From Terfezia claveryi (taxonomy: Eukaryota; Ascomycota; Pezizomycetes; Pezizales; Pezizaceae), in contig WHUX01000114.1 of the NCBI GenBank assembly GCA_015179025.1, forward strand, positions 62,001 through 126,000: DNA of 64,000 nt, given 5' to 3'. A model generated the notes under the pieces. The model saw nothing but the letters and a program-made list of their open reading frames with translations. It was not told the DNA's origin and searched no databases. Shown in pieces: positions 12,058-23,275 of this stretch. The position numbers and the translations under genes are program-made. Numbering within the stretch: the stretch's first letter is position 1; each line of letters starts with the position of its first letter.

Positions 12058-13927
12058 TGACCCGCCGATTCTAAATTGACAATATCACCAATATATCCGA
12101 TACGAGGGGTATGAAACGGTGCGGCATCAAGGCCAAAGGACTGGTTAGCCGATACTGATTTGGGTGGATATGTGGCGGTGGGGGTGGGGTGTACGACTAC
12201 GACACGGTGCTAATTTTTTTTTTTTTTTTTTTGCGTCTTGTTCTGCTTTTTCTCCTACTTCCGGGAGATCAAAGGTTAGTGGATTAATATCATCTTATGT
12301 CCTTTACTTCCTACCTCTCAGCCTCACACCTTTTTCCTTTCCACGTCTATATATATATCCATCCTCTCCATTCTATCCTACATCTATAGGGAATAACAAC
12401 ATCACACCTTACCTATTTACCCTCGCACTTCGTGCATTGTCTCTTTTGTTATTTTCACATACCGCCTTTTCATCTTCAACTTTCTTGAGTTACAGGCCTT
12501 CTAGCCTTGCAAGGTGTACCTTTATCTGTTTCCTACCCTTCCGTTCGTTGTTTATTTTTTCTTGAGCTACTTCTTTTATTTGATGACCCATTTCTTCAAT
12601 TTTTCTTGCGTTAACTGTTGGCTGCTTTGAGGGGAATGGTGGGGGAGCTCAAGGAGTGTGACTGGCAATCGTGATGTTTTGTGCGTGCTGCTGCAATTTG
12701 ATTTGCATTTGCGGAACTTTGCTATTTGAACCAATAGAGAAGAACTGTTACCATTATTTTGCAGATTCACCATCGTACAGATATGTCCCCTCATCTTGGG
12801 ATAATCTCCTTATGCTCCAGACCAACCCCGACTACTTTCCTTAAGAAGCAGGTTCCCTAATATTGATCACATAAGGGTCTTCCTCGTCAGACCCACCAGT
12901 GTTTCGCATATTGTAGGACTTTTCAACGAAGGGAAACACTGGACAAGGGTCCGTAGGGAGAGGGAGTGTTGCTCTGACCTATTCGATGTAGGAAAGGCAA
13001 GGGTAGCGTGAGTCGGCGGTGTACTAGCGAGTGGGAGCACATTGGTGGGAGCCGTAAGAAATCAATTCGGCGTGAGCATGGAAGATGTAGGAGAAATCAA
13101 GGATGGTTGATTGAGTTGTATCTGGGGGGGTAGAGCTTTTAGGGATGTTTCCGTGCTTGTGCATCAACGATGTGAAATTTGCTGATCTCTTCCTTAGTAA
13201 GGTGGTAGGAGGTGGAGGTCATTTTGCCGTAATTCTTTCATACTGGAATCTAAAGCAAAGTGCTATATCTTTCTTTTCAGAGTTAGATGTGCTATTGGGA
13301 GGAAATCCGGAGCCATGGAGTTGGAGGTATATAAAAGAAAAGTATGTGAGTCTAGATGTGAAGGGCCATGGTGATCCTGGGAGTTAAGTCAATGTGACAT
13401 GACTCGATAATATGATATTGGTTTAGGTATATTGGCAGTTCATGTTTGGATTTACAGATTTTTATTATTTACTGTCCGTTATGGTCAGTGCCATTATTAG
13501 CAGACCAGATATACTTGTATACTTCTAGTACGTGATACGAGCTCAACATTTGGAGCATATTATGTATGCAGTATAGGGGAAGGCAGCCTCTGCATACGCG
13601 GGCTAGCTTCCGATTCATCTTGATTTCCGGCCCGGAATGATCTCCGGCAAAAGGTTCAGCTGTTCCAAGCCTCACATACGTTAGGTTAGTTTTTGGCTCA
13701 GCAAGTCTCAGCATTATCTACTGGTTGGCACAACATCCTGTGAGCTTTATCGCCTCTAGTGCCAACCATCGTATAGCGATTGCGTAATTATGTACAATAT
13801 CTGCATCCACGGTGGCTGTGCCGCCGGTAATAGCTTAGCCTCATAGAGGTAGCTAATGGCCACCCAATCCCTAGTCTGGCGTTCCGACGGGGCATCGATC
13901 GGCAATCTCTGGTGTCTGCGGAGAACA
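12058..13927. other. Non-coding interval between ARF and carrier genes
   Basis: It contains a run of about 20 T at 12213-12232, long pyrimidine-rich stretches (12240-12570) and small open frames that look like chance. One 80-codon frame at 13145-13387 (+) has no recognisable feature. Confidence 0.5.
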
Positions 13928-15302
13928 ATGTCATCTCCAAACAACGGTACTTCAGCGCCAGTCCTAGTCCCAGTCCCAGTCCCAGCCCCAATTCCCGTGG
14001 AGCTATCACCGAAAGATCACGAGAAACAGACACGCAAACATGCCCCACATCCGTACAAGGGATTCGTGGCGGGGGTGTTTTCAGGGGTGACGAAGTTGAC
14101 TGGTACGTCATTAAGAAGAGTGAGGATCCAGAGCTTGAGAGGTCCAGCCGGGCCCCGATACTTCCAATCCTAATGTATTATCGTTTATCTCGGGTCGGGA
14201 TGCTGATATTTGAGCATTTATGCGATAGTGGGACATCCGTATGCCCAATCCCCCAAAAACCGACTATACAGGAGCTGACTCCCCTCTCCTCTGACAGCTT
14301 TGACACGCTCAAAGTCCGTCTCCAAACCGCACCGCCGAGTCAATTCGCTGGACCGATAGATTGTCTCAAGAAAACAATAAAAAAGGAGGGAGTTAGAGGA
14401 TTGTACAAAGGCGCCACGCCACCGCTGGTGGGATGGATGTTTATGGATTCCATGTACCGCCCACCTCCGGCTTCGCCGCCGGTCGCCACGCCTCCAAGCG
14501 CGAAACTAACTGTAAGGGGATGATGGTAACGCAGTATGCTCGGCTCAATGACTCAATACCGCAACCTCCTCCGGCATTACTACTACTCGCCCGTCCACAA
14601 CCTGCCCTCAACATCTCCCCTTACCCCCATCGGAAACGCAATTGCGGGGATTGGAAGTGGTTGGACGGTTAGTTTCATTGCGGCGCCGGTGGAGCACATC
14701 AAAGCTCGGCTACAAGTCCAGTATCATGATGCTTGTAAGCATGGGGCACAGCTTCACTTAGCCTCCTCAGCAACAGCCCAACCATATTACCCTGGCCCTA
14801 TAGCAGCGGTAAAACACATTGGAGCAAGTCATGGAATAAGAGGGTTATACCACGGGTTATTATCTACTTTCTTTTTTAGAAGCCACTTTGCGGGATTCTG
14901 GTTCACGTATTCACATCTCACAGATCAACTTAAAAAACATACCTCGCTCTCCGACCCCGCTATCAATTTCTGGGCCGGTGGGTTCGGGGCACAATGTTTC
15001 TGGCTTACTTCATACCCTTTCGATGTCGTGAAGCAGAGGGTCATGACTGATCGCATTGTTAGTGCTCCTGCTACACGGGGGGAGGTGGGGTTGTTAGAGA
15101 AACTCTGGACAGGGAAAGACGGATATGTTGGGGGAGAGAAGTATGGAAAGAGTTGGATCAGGGCTGTGAGAGGGGTATATGAGGAAGGGGGGTGGGGTGG
15201 AGGGGTTTCTGGAGGGGTTTTGCACCGTGCTTTTTGAGGGCGTTCCCGGCAAATGCGTGTGCGTTAGTGGCGATTGAGGGTGTGATGAGGACGTTGCCCT
15301 AA
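13928..15302 (+). CDS. Mitochondrial carrier (SLC25 family), C-terminal frameshift
   Basis: Exons are 13928-14102, 14229-14238 (10 nt), 14298-14453 and 14535-15302. The microexon is needed to complete the first carrier signature (VGHP then FDTLKVRLQ). Repeat 2 has [12 protein letters not shown] and repeat 3 [11 protein letters not shown], giving the three P-x-[DE]-x-x-[KR] motifs expected of inner-membrane carriers. [10 protein letters not shown] and [10 protein letters not shown] recall fungal AmcA/Ymc-type carriers (ornithine or amino-acid related). The substrate is inference. At 15191-15200 the pentamer GGTGG is tandemly duplicated and throws the frame to an early stop at 15237. Beyond it another frame continues with [15 protein letters not shown] to a stop at 15300-15302. 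With one pentamer the protein would be 367 aa. The cause is either real damage or a sequence error. Confidence 0.88.
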
Positions 15303-18300
15303 TCAATGAAAATCAAATAAAAGGAAAGAGGATGGCGAATCAATAGAGATGGTAGAGAAATGAATGGGAAAAGCTATGATTGAATATCCTGTATGTATGC
15401 AGAGAGTTTGTTGCATTAGATTTGGACTTGGATTCTGCTGGATTGGGTCCATGAATTAAAATACAGTCAAATTTCTGAACTTACTACGGCATTCTCTGAT
15501 GTTCTTTTCAGTATCTACGTTATACACATATATATATATATATACCTAGATGACTGTTGACAAATTTTCCGGGATGGTAGACATATATATTACCTTCAAC
15601 CTCTCCACATGCAGAATTGATAATACGTACTATCAACCCCACCCTGCATCATATTAGAGACGCACACTTTCCGGATTGCAGTTGAAAACAACAATCAATT
15701 AAACTCAACATGCAGAGAAAAAACTTAAATATTTAACAACGCAACCATTGGTAAGGCTATATAGGGTATAGGTATGCACATATCCAGTGCCTACTAGATG
15801 TAAACCTTACAATATAACCACTCTTGTGGTAATCTGACGAATTTTCAGATTAAATGGAATGCATGTCTGCACGCACGCCGGCTGAGGCGTTCTTCTCGGG
15901 TAGCTGCTTTACGTACTGTATGTATGTACACGTCGCGGTCATCTATCCAGATCCGATATTAGAGGGTCTACTGTAGGGTCGGGTGCGGTGCGGTGCGGGC
16001 CGGTGCGCAAGATAACCGCGCATTTTATGTGAGGCAACATTTAGAGTTGAGGTGGCTGGTGTTTTACTAGAAACACTGCTAATGTGAGGTGAGGGAGAGG
16101 TGTTGTTATACGAGCAATGTTTGTTTGCGGCGGCGGAAACGGATGTTTTATATAAGGTGTGGAGTTCGGATTGCTATTGTGTAGGTAGAGGGTTATTATT
16201 GTGATAGACTGGGAGTAATTGATATCGAGTTAGGTATACCGAGCTTAGTAGTGCTGAACTTGGGTTTTTAGTATATTTATGGATAGGTTATTACATACAC
16301 AAGTGAAGATGGATCATAATGCAAAATCCTGAACGGTTTCTCAATAAATACTGGGATTGATGGTACATCAAAGTGAACCTATTCCTTTTTTTTTTTTTTT
16401 TTTTTGAAGTCTGTACGTCTTTGGTGCCTAACGCTATGAGACGGCCCCGTTCCGCCCCTTTGAGGGTTTGGTTTCTCACGGGACAACAAGTTGCTTAAAC
16501 GCCCCGCCTCCCAACCTAAGAAATATACCCCTTCCTCCGCCACCACGCTCCTAACCAGCCCGTCCCCTAATAAATAAACTCCTCCGCCGCAACGGCCCTC
16601 CCCTTTCTCCCCTCGTGCTATGTTACCGTGACTGCTATGGCAACCTTGGCGCACGATACCCTTTGCCCCACCCCCCTTCCTAATCTTCCCTCTACTTACT
16701 TTCTTCCTTCTACCCCACACCAGATACACAACCTTCGCATCTTTCCTTACTTCCCTCTACCATGGAGACTGCCCTCTACCTCTGGAGTCGGGAGAGCCCT
16801 TACCTCACCTTGTTGCGTTCTAAATTCAACGCCGCGATCAGCCAACTGAAGCCACTGCGATCACGCTGGCAAGAACAACAAGATGAGGCTGGGGTGCTTC
16901 CGATCCTTGGTTAAGGTCCTATCCTTGGTTAAGGGTTGCCCAGGGCAATGCCTCCTAGGCAAAATCGATACACAACCTTCGCATCCTTCTTTACTTCCCT
17001 CTACCAGTCGGGAGAGCCCTTACCATGGAGACTGCCCTCTACCTCTGGAGTTGGGAGAGCCCTTACCTCACCTTGTTGCGTTCTAAATTCAACGCCGCGA
17101 TCAGCCAACTGAAGCCACTGCGATCACGCTGGCAAGAACAACAAGATGAGGCTGGGGTGCTTCCTATCCTTGGTTAAGGTCCTATCCTTGGTTAAGGGTT
17201 GCCCAGGGCAATGCCTCCTAGGCCGAGGTCGCATCTATGACCCTCACTTCAACCATGCCACTTCTTTGCCGAGTTCAGGATGAAAACCCCACCATAGAAG
17301 TTGACCTCCAGGCTAACTGCAACGAACAGCTCAAGCCTCCTTCCATAACCTGGGGATCCATACTAAGCTAAGTCTATCCTTGAGAAAAACGTCTCAACCA
17401 GATCTACCACCGAATGCCAAGATTCCGACCCCTTTCCTTCGTTATAGCCAGGTTTCGTTATAAGAAGATGTCACGTGCTAACGAGGGGTAAGGAGATTTA
17501 TGGAGAAAAAAGATAGAATGTAGTCAATTTGTGTTCTTTCTGCTTCTGCTCGATAATATTGGTCAATTCGGGTTCCTTTTACTTCTGCTCGATAATATTG
17601 CTCAATTTACGCTCGACAATTGGCTGCAACCATACTCTGACCTATCACTTTCTTAGTTTTTTATTAGAAGCTCTGCCTTTCTTTCTTGTCACTCTCATAT
17701 TGTATTACATCTCGTATGTTCACTCTATTTTCCCTCTAGTTCCCTATTTTTGTCTATATATGTAGTTCCCTATTCCTGTATTCCTGTCTAGTGTAGTGTC
17801 GTCAAGTAAGCCCTTTTGCTTCCATTTATTTTGTTAGCACACTACTAGTTTTACTATAGCCAATAAAGTTTTGCTATGTTTCAATTTATTAACCACGGAA
17901 TTCTCTTCACTATCGTTATACCGATTAATTTCACTATAGCCAGGGTACTTTAGCTGCGTGCAAGAATGGTCTAACAAATCCCTTCGGTACAGCCAGTTTT
18001 TCAGTACGTCGAGTTTCACTATAGCCAGGTTTGCCTGTATTCTTCTCCTCCGTCCTTCACCTTCTTCAACCACCTCTTCCTATTGTCCATGTCCTCCCAA
18101 TTCCCCCATCTCCGTCCGATTTCCTCACCATCTTGCTTTTGTTTCGAATAGATTGCGCAAACGGTATTTCCCATTCTGCCCAAACTTCCTTTCCTCCAAA
18201 ATTTTTTTATGTTTAACCAAGACCAAACCAAGACCAAAATCAAAGGATTGGTTCTACAGTATCATCTAAATCTATCCTCCCATATTTCCCAAGAAAACCA

Positions 18301-18342
18301 ATTCCACCCCCCCCCCCCCCCCAAAGAAAAAAACATATACAC
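15303..18342. other. Long non-coding interval
   Basis: It has a TA microsatellite (about 15529-15543), an A/T run at 16385-16405, a 203-bp duplication (listed separately) and, around 17440-18030, several short motifs such as TTTCACTATAGCCAGG that look like pogo/Fot-type subterminal repeats. I see no gene. Confidence 0.5.
16758..17223. repeat. 203-bp direct duplication
   Basis: Positions 16758-16960 and 17021-17223 match with only a few substitutions, at an offset of 263 bp. The 35-60 bp before each copy is also related but rearranged. Inside each copy CCTTGGTTAAGG occurs twice. Confidence 0.9.
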
Positions 18343-19545
18343 CTAGCTACTCCTGCTATTACTCAGATTCATCACTAATATATCCGTCGCGCCCACCTCC
18401 TCCAACTGATCCATAACAATAGCAGTCTTACTCTTCTCCACCATCACACTCACCGCCGCCCAGTCCTCGTCCCCCTGGTCCATGAGCTGAGTTACCGTGG
18501 GTGCGAGCTTGCCCGGAGTGATTTGTACCACGTAGGGGAGCTTGGAGTGGGGGATGTTGTACGTGCAGAGAACGTATTTTTGCGCGGCTAGAACAGTGAG
18601 AATGTTAATCTCTTTTTTTTCAAAAAAAATTTTTCTTCGAAAAAACGGGTACACTTTATTCAAGTGTCAAAAATTTCGGGAATATGGTTCTCTTTTTAGG
18701 GGGAAGGGGGGAAGGGGGACGGACTGATGACACCGCGGATGCGGTCAATCAGTTCAGGATGGGAGGGGTGCTTGGATTTGATGAGAACAGCGGATGTTTC
18801 GATGAGGGTGGCGATGGGCTTGAGACCAGCAGCTTTCATAGTTTCACCGGATTCTATGTGTTTGGGGGATAGCCTTAGCATTGCTGTACTTTGTAGAGAG
18901 AGGGAATAGTAGATACTCTACATACCAACTAAATCCACAATACCGTCCGCCACGCCCAATGCACATGCCGCCTCCACACTTCCCCCCACATACTTGATTT
19001 TTGTTGCCACCTCCAGCTTCTCGAAATACTCCCTCGTAAGTGATACAAAGCTGGTGACAATGTTTTGTCCCACTAGGTCTTTGGGATCCTGGATATCGCC
19101 CATTTCAGGGACCTGGACTTGAAGCTTACATTTCCCAAAGCCAAGATCGAGGATCTGCTCCACCTCGGTCGTGCAAGATTCGCGGACTTGGTCATGCCCG
19201 GTGATGCGGAGGTCAACGCGGCCTTCGCCTACGAAGACGGGGATGTCGGCTGCAGGGAGGAAGATTAGTGCGATGGGGAAGTTGATGCAGAGAGCGATCG
19301 AGGCGAGAGTGTCGGTGGAATTGGATGTCAGAGCCTTTGAGGAGGTCGAGCAGGATTGTTGGAGGCGACATGTGTCGAGGAGGGGGAGGGGTTAGTACTG
19401 ATTGAAAGATGTGGTGGCATTGATGGTGGGGAATAAGGGGCTCAGGCTGCAATTTGGATGATAAGAGATGGAGTTTAAAGCTTTGGATATTCCTTACTCT
19501 TGGGCACGGCGAAGAGGAGACGGTCGTTCAAGCTACAATTGCGAT
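18343..19545 (-). pseudogene. HIS1: ATP phosphoribosyltransferase (HIS1), N-terminal part frameshifted
   Basis: This is the first enzyme of histidine synthesis, joining ATP and PRPP. Three downstream exons are clean: 18926 up to about 19300 (ADIPVFVGEGRVDL, KCKLQVQVPEMG, GSVEAACALGVADGIVDLV), 18725-18853 (SGETMKAAGL) and 18343-18587 (AQKYVLCTYNIP to the regulatory C-terminus). Upstream, LLFAVPK is visible near 19510. The next segment needs at least two small indels (RLQQSC to LDLLKG, about 19320-19360, and RLD to IALCINFP, about 19285-19300). No start exon or good acceptor can be placed. The usual GITG is changed to RITG. The last intron has a rare GTCCGT donor. Identity is firm. Whether the gene is dead or poorly sequenced is open. 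Confidence 0.85.
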
Positions 19546-19651
19546 GATTTCCCTGATCAGCCTCTCCAAAGCCCTTTCCTTCCCGTGTTGGATCATCCCC
19601 ACGATTGATCGTCGCGCATCTCGGTACAACCCCATCACTCTTCCTTCGCAG

Positions 19652-19988
19652 AGAAAACGAAAACGACGAGGACTTTGATATGCATAAAGCCCTTGCAAAA
19701 GCCTGGCGAGATCTTGGCCACGCAGGTCAGAAACCATACTTCACTGAGTATGATCGTAACAAGGAGCGGTATAAAGCTGAATGTGAAGAGCTGGGTCTTA
19801 CACCAGGTGCAGCCGCTGCGGGGCCTAGTCAGGGGAAACGTGGGCCGAGGGCCGCATCTGCGGGGTCCTCGGTTGCACCTACACCCGCGGGAGCTGAGGC
19901 TGCCAGCCCACAGGAACCAGAGAATGAGGAGATGGAGGATGTGGGCGCGGCGGGTGTAGCGGGGGGATTTACGGCGGTTAATAGGTAA
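19652..19988 (+). pseudogene. HMG-box protein, 5'-truncated
   Basis: An acceptor (CTTCCTTCGCAG) precedes an exon encoding FDMHKALAKAWRDLGHAGQK and PYFTEYDRNKERYK, the second and third helices of an HMG box. An Ala/Pro/Glu-rich tail follows. The first helix (PKRPxxAYxxF-type) should be in an upstream exon, but the preceding 250 bp hold only the antisense 5' part of HIS1. The stop is at 19986-19988. A donor (AG|GTAAGG at 19985) could extend the protein. Architectural chromatin proteins of the Nhp6/Nhp10 type are the likely relatives. Status is partial or broken. Confidence 0.6.
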
Positions 19989-20928
19989 GGCTCGGATTGC
20001 TGCTGATAAAAGTAAGTAAGCCCTCTATTTTGTGACCGCAGGTCCGAGATGGAAGCAAAGCATTCTCTACTGTGCTCACAAGAATACTGTCTCTTAAACT
20101 GTTGTTTTACTTGTTCTTTTTTCCCTGCAAAGAATACTTTCTGTTATGGGGAATAAATCTATTTGATCTGATCAGTTCCCTCAACCTTTTTTTTTTTTTT
20201 CCTTTTTCCCGAATGGGCTGGGGCTGGGGCTAGGTTTCATAGCAGCTAGGCTCCTGGGTTCAGTTTACGTTTTCTCTGATTTGTTTTTAAAATAAAATAT
20301 GAAAAAAAATAATGTCACCATAGTTTCCGCTTAGGAACCGGGAGAGCTTGTAGTAGGAAAAAATAAAAAGTGCATGAGGATAGAGGAGGATATCCCCAGG
20401 TCTAGAGAATCCACTAGAAAATTATAGGTAATACTGTGAGGCATATCAAATCTAGATTCTCGGTTGGGTGCGGTGGGGTAGTGTAGTGAGATAGCACAGT
20501 AAGTGGCATAAGGACATCTAAACCTCTGGAACGACTACATGTGGGGCCTTTTTTGCTAAAATTCGTATCTAGCCCAATCTGGTTATGGAGAAACTAGCCA
20601 AATATGGCTAAGTGTCTTCTACCCTGAGCTTAAACGCATTATTATACCTAGTCTCGGCACCCAACCTCATCTGTTTATTGTACAAAAGGGTCTAGCTCGG
20701 GGACCTGACTTCAGGGTAATATCTAAAAGCTCTAAACACATGCAATTATGTCAGCAACTACTTGAGATTATGAGACTAGGCAAGATTGAATTAGTAATTA
20801 ACGGGTGCTTGTCCAACATCCACTCATTGATTACACAACAAACGTTCAGTAAATACACTCTCATTCTGTTTTTGCCGCAAAAGCAAGAAGCGGACTCAGC
20901 TCGGATCAATCCGGTCGATATAACGATC
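19989..20928. other. Non-coding interval upstream of GPI8
   Basis: It contains a T run at about 20187-20200 and AT-rich sequence. The frame of GPI8 is open upstream to 20740, but the signal peptide places the start at 20929. The rest is presumed promoter and 5' UTR. Confidence 0.5.
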
Positions 20929-22269
20929 ATGCTCCCTTCGTTCGCCCGAGGGGCTACTGCCCCCCGCGGTGCTTTCGGCTTTTTCTGCGCTGTCCTTCTC
21001 CTTGTTCTCACATGCCTTTCGAGTACGGCCTCTGCGGGGGGACATACCAACAATTGGGCCGTGCTGGTCGGAACCTCCCGCTTCTGGTTTAACTACCGCC
21101 ACCTAGCCAACGTGCTATCAATGTACCGCACTGTCAAGCGCCTCGGGATCCCTGACTCTCAAATTATCATGATGCTCTCTGATGATGTTGCCTGCAATCC
21201 ACGAAACGCATTCCCCGGCACAGTTTACAATAATGCCGACCGAGCACTTGATTTGTACGGGGACAACATTGAGGTGGATTACCGGGGTTATGAGGTTACA
21301 GTGGAGAACTTTATACGACTGTTGACAGACAGGGTTGCTCTGGATACACCGAGGAGTAAGAGGTTGTTGACGGATGATCGGAGTAATATTTTCATTTATA
21401 TGACTGGGCATGGAGGGAATGAGTTTCTGAAGTTTCAGGATGCTGAAGAGATTAGTGCCTTTGATTTGGCGGATGCATTTGAGCAGATGTGGGAGAAGAA
21501 GCGGTATCATGAGATGTTGTTTATGATTGATACTTGTCAGGCAAATACAATGTATTCAAAATTTTACTCGCCGAATATTATTGCTACTGGGAGTAGCGAG
21601 ATCAATCAGAGCTCTTACTCGGTACGTATCCTTCTGAAGTGTTGTCTAGTGCTAGGGTAGTGTGACTAATTTCTACACCGGGGTTAGCATCACGGGGACC
21701 AAGATGTCGGTGTTGCCGTCATTGACAGATATACCTACTACAACCTCGAATATCTGGAAAAAAATGTCCAGCCGAATTCTAAACACACACTAAAGGAACT
21801 ATTTGATTCATATGACAACGATCTAATCAAGTCTAGCCCTGGTATCAGAACTGACTTGTTCAAGAGGAAGCTCGATGAGGTCCTGATCACGGACTTTTTT
21901 GGGAATGTACAGAACGTTGAGGTGGATGGGGATGGACTGAGAGGGCGTGAGGACCTGATTGCTCTGAGCCGATTGGCTGCGAATCTTACTGCGTGGTATA
22001 GACCAGATAGGGAGTGCGATAGGAGGAGCGTGAAAAAGGACATGAAGAAAGGTATGAAGAAGGAGGCGAAGAAGGAGGGTGTGAAGAGAGATGAAGAGAA
22101 GAAGGTAATACAGAGTGGAGGGTTTAACGGAGAGGCTATCCAAACGCAGAAGAAGAAGAGGGTGGGCGCAATGAGGGTTGAGGAGAAGGACTTATGGGGA
22201 AGAACCGCGATTGGCGGAGGTGCATTGGTAGCATGTGCTTTTGCATGGGCAGTGAGTTCGGTGTTGTGA
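20929..22269 (+). CDS. GPI8: GPI-anchor transamidase catalytic subunit GPI8 (PIG-K)
   Basis: Exon 1 is 20929-21621 and exon 2 is 21688-22269 (phase 0, GTACGT...TTAG), giving 424 aa. It is a C13 legumain-like cysteine peptidase that cleaves the GPI-attachment signal and transfers the preformed anchor in the ER lumen, with Gpi16, Gaa1, Gpi17 and Gab1. The N-terminus has a signal peptide (hydrophobic [13 protein letters not shown], cleavage near STASA). [18 protein letters not shown] is the family hallmark. The catalytic His is in YMTGHGG and the catalytic Cys in MIDTCQA. The C-terminus has a Lys/Glu-rich stretch then one membrane span ([14 protein letters not shown]), the usual type I topology. 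The ATG at 20929 is chosen because it begins the signal peptide. No defects are seen. Confidence 0.95.
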
Positions 22270-23275
22270 TGGCATTGATCATTGGGTGTTTTAAACCATT
22301 GTATATTTATTGGTTTTAGCATCGGACTCTTAGTGATAGGACTGGGGGGCCTGAAGGCCTTACTAAACAGGGCGAAATATCCTGTATCTGTGGACTGTTG
22401 AGGGCGTTCAGGAAGTAATTACTCAAGGATTTCTAATAAGTGTATTGGACTTTGTGTGATGCTGTAGTTCGTGTTGTGTTGTAGTTGGTTATAACATCTA
22501 ACATCTACCGTAACATGACCTTTAATTACTGACCTGCAATCACTCTAATTTGAGTTGCAAGTGCTCCAAATGAGCACAAGACTATTGTTGCAGTGAATTT
22601 CTTGGTGCCTGATTGGCCTGGGAGGTACTTATACCTAGTCTGGCTTGCAGCCCCCTCCTAGTCTGGTTATGTGTTGACGATACAAGTCATTTCCGGTGCG
22701 AGACTAATCAAGTTGTAGTCTCGTGACTAGTTCAGCTGAAGTGCCAAGACAAATAACTAACCCACAAGGGTTCCGGTATAGAAAATGGCGCTAGCCCTCA
22801 GACCGGGGATAACCAGTCACGTGGGTTCTGAGAACTCCCATTTTGCCCTCGCAATGAGGGTATTTCGAGTCACATTAAGCCTAACAGAGTGGATTATTCA
22901 GCAACTAGACATGCCTCGTCCGGTATAGCGAGGGAGAAATGTATGGCGACAGGGATAAGAAGACCACTCCTCTAGCACTCTGTCCGGTCCGGTATTGTAT
23001 GGCCGTCCGGTATAGCGAGAGGCAATTTGCTGGTAAAAAATCCGGAAGCGTCTGGTCCGTCCGGTATAACAAGGGATCCGTATAGCGAGGTCCGGTATAG
23101 CAAGAGTTGACTGTAACCTCCAGACTCCGCCACTCAACTAATTTTTGCATATGCATCTGTCAACCACGCATTCCATACCACAGAATACCTCTTGATATTC
23201 ATTACAGATCCGACAAAAGTCAATAATCGTCCTGGATTGCCACCTTGAACATAGCCTGAGCGGGAAATAACAGCA
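22270..23275. other. Interval between GPI8 and LENG1-like gene, with repeat cluster
   Basis: It is mostly unremarkable. Positions 22905-23118 hold repeats built on CCGGTATAGCGAGG (listed separately). Near 22645-22675 CTAGTCTGG occurs twice within 25 bp, and related TAGTCTGGTTG motifs recur near 24.84, 38.29 and 38.66 kb. Confidence 0.5.
22905..23118. repeat. CCGGTATAGCGAGG repeat cluster (DNA-transposon end-like)
   Basis: At least five copies or variants of CCGGTATAGCGAG occur in about 210 bp, ending AAGAGTTGACTGTAAC. On the minus strand this reads GTTACAGTCAACTCTTGCTA followed by TACCGG repeats, the style of pogo/Fot1-type termini (CAGTCAA... with subterminal repeats). No transposase ORF adjoins it, so it is a solo end or MITE. 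Confidence 0.6.

Noticed and set aside
12164..12565. 133-codon frame with a Phe run and hydrophobic stretches
   Set aside because: It arises from a T20 run and pyrimidine-rich DNA. No domain and no start context. Likely non-coding downstream of ARF6.
17529..18269. Hydrophobic frames at 17.5-18.3 kb as membrane proteins
   Set aside because: They come from T-rich repeats with CGATAATATTG and CACTATAGCC motifs. No coherent protein features.
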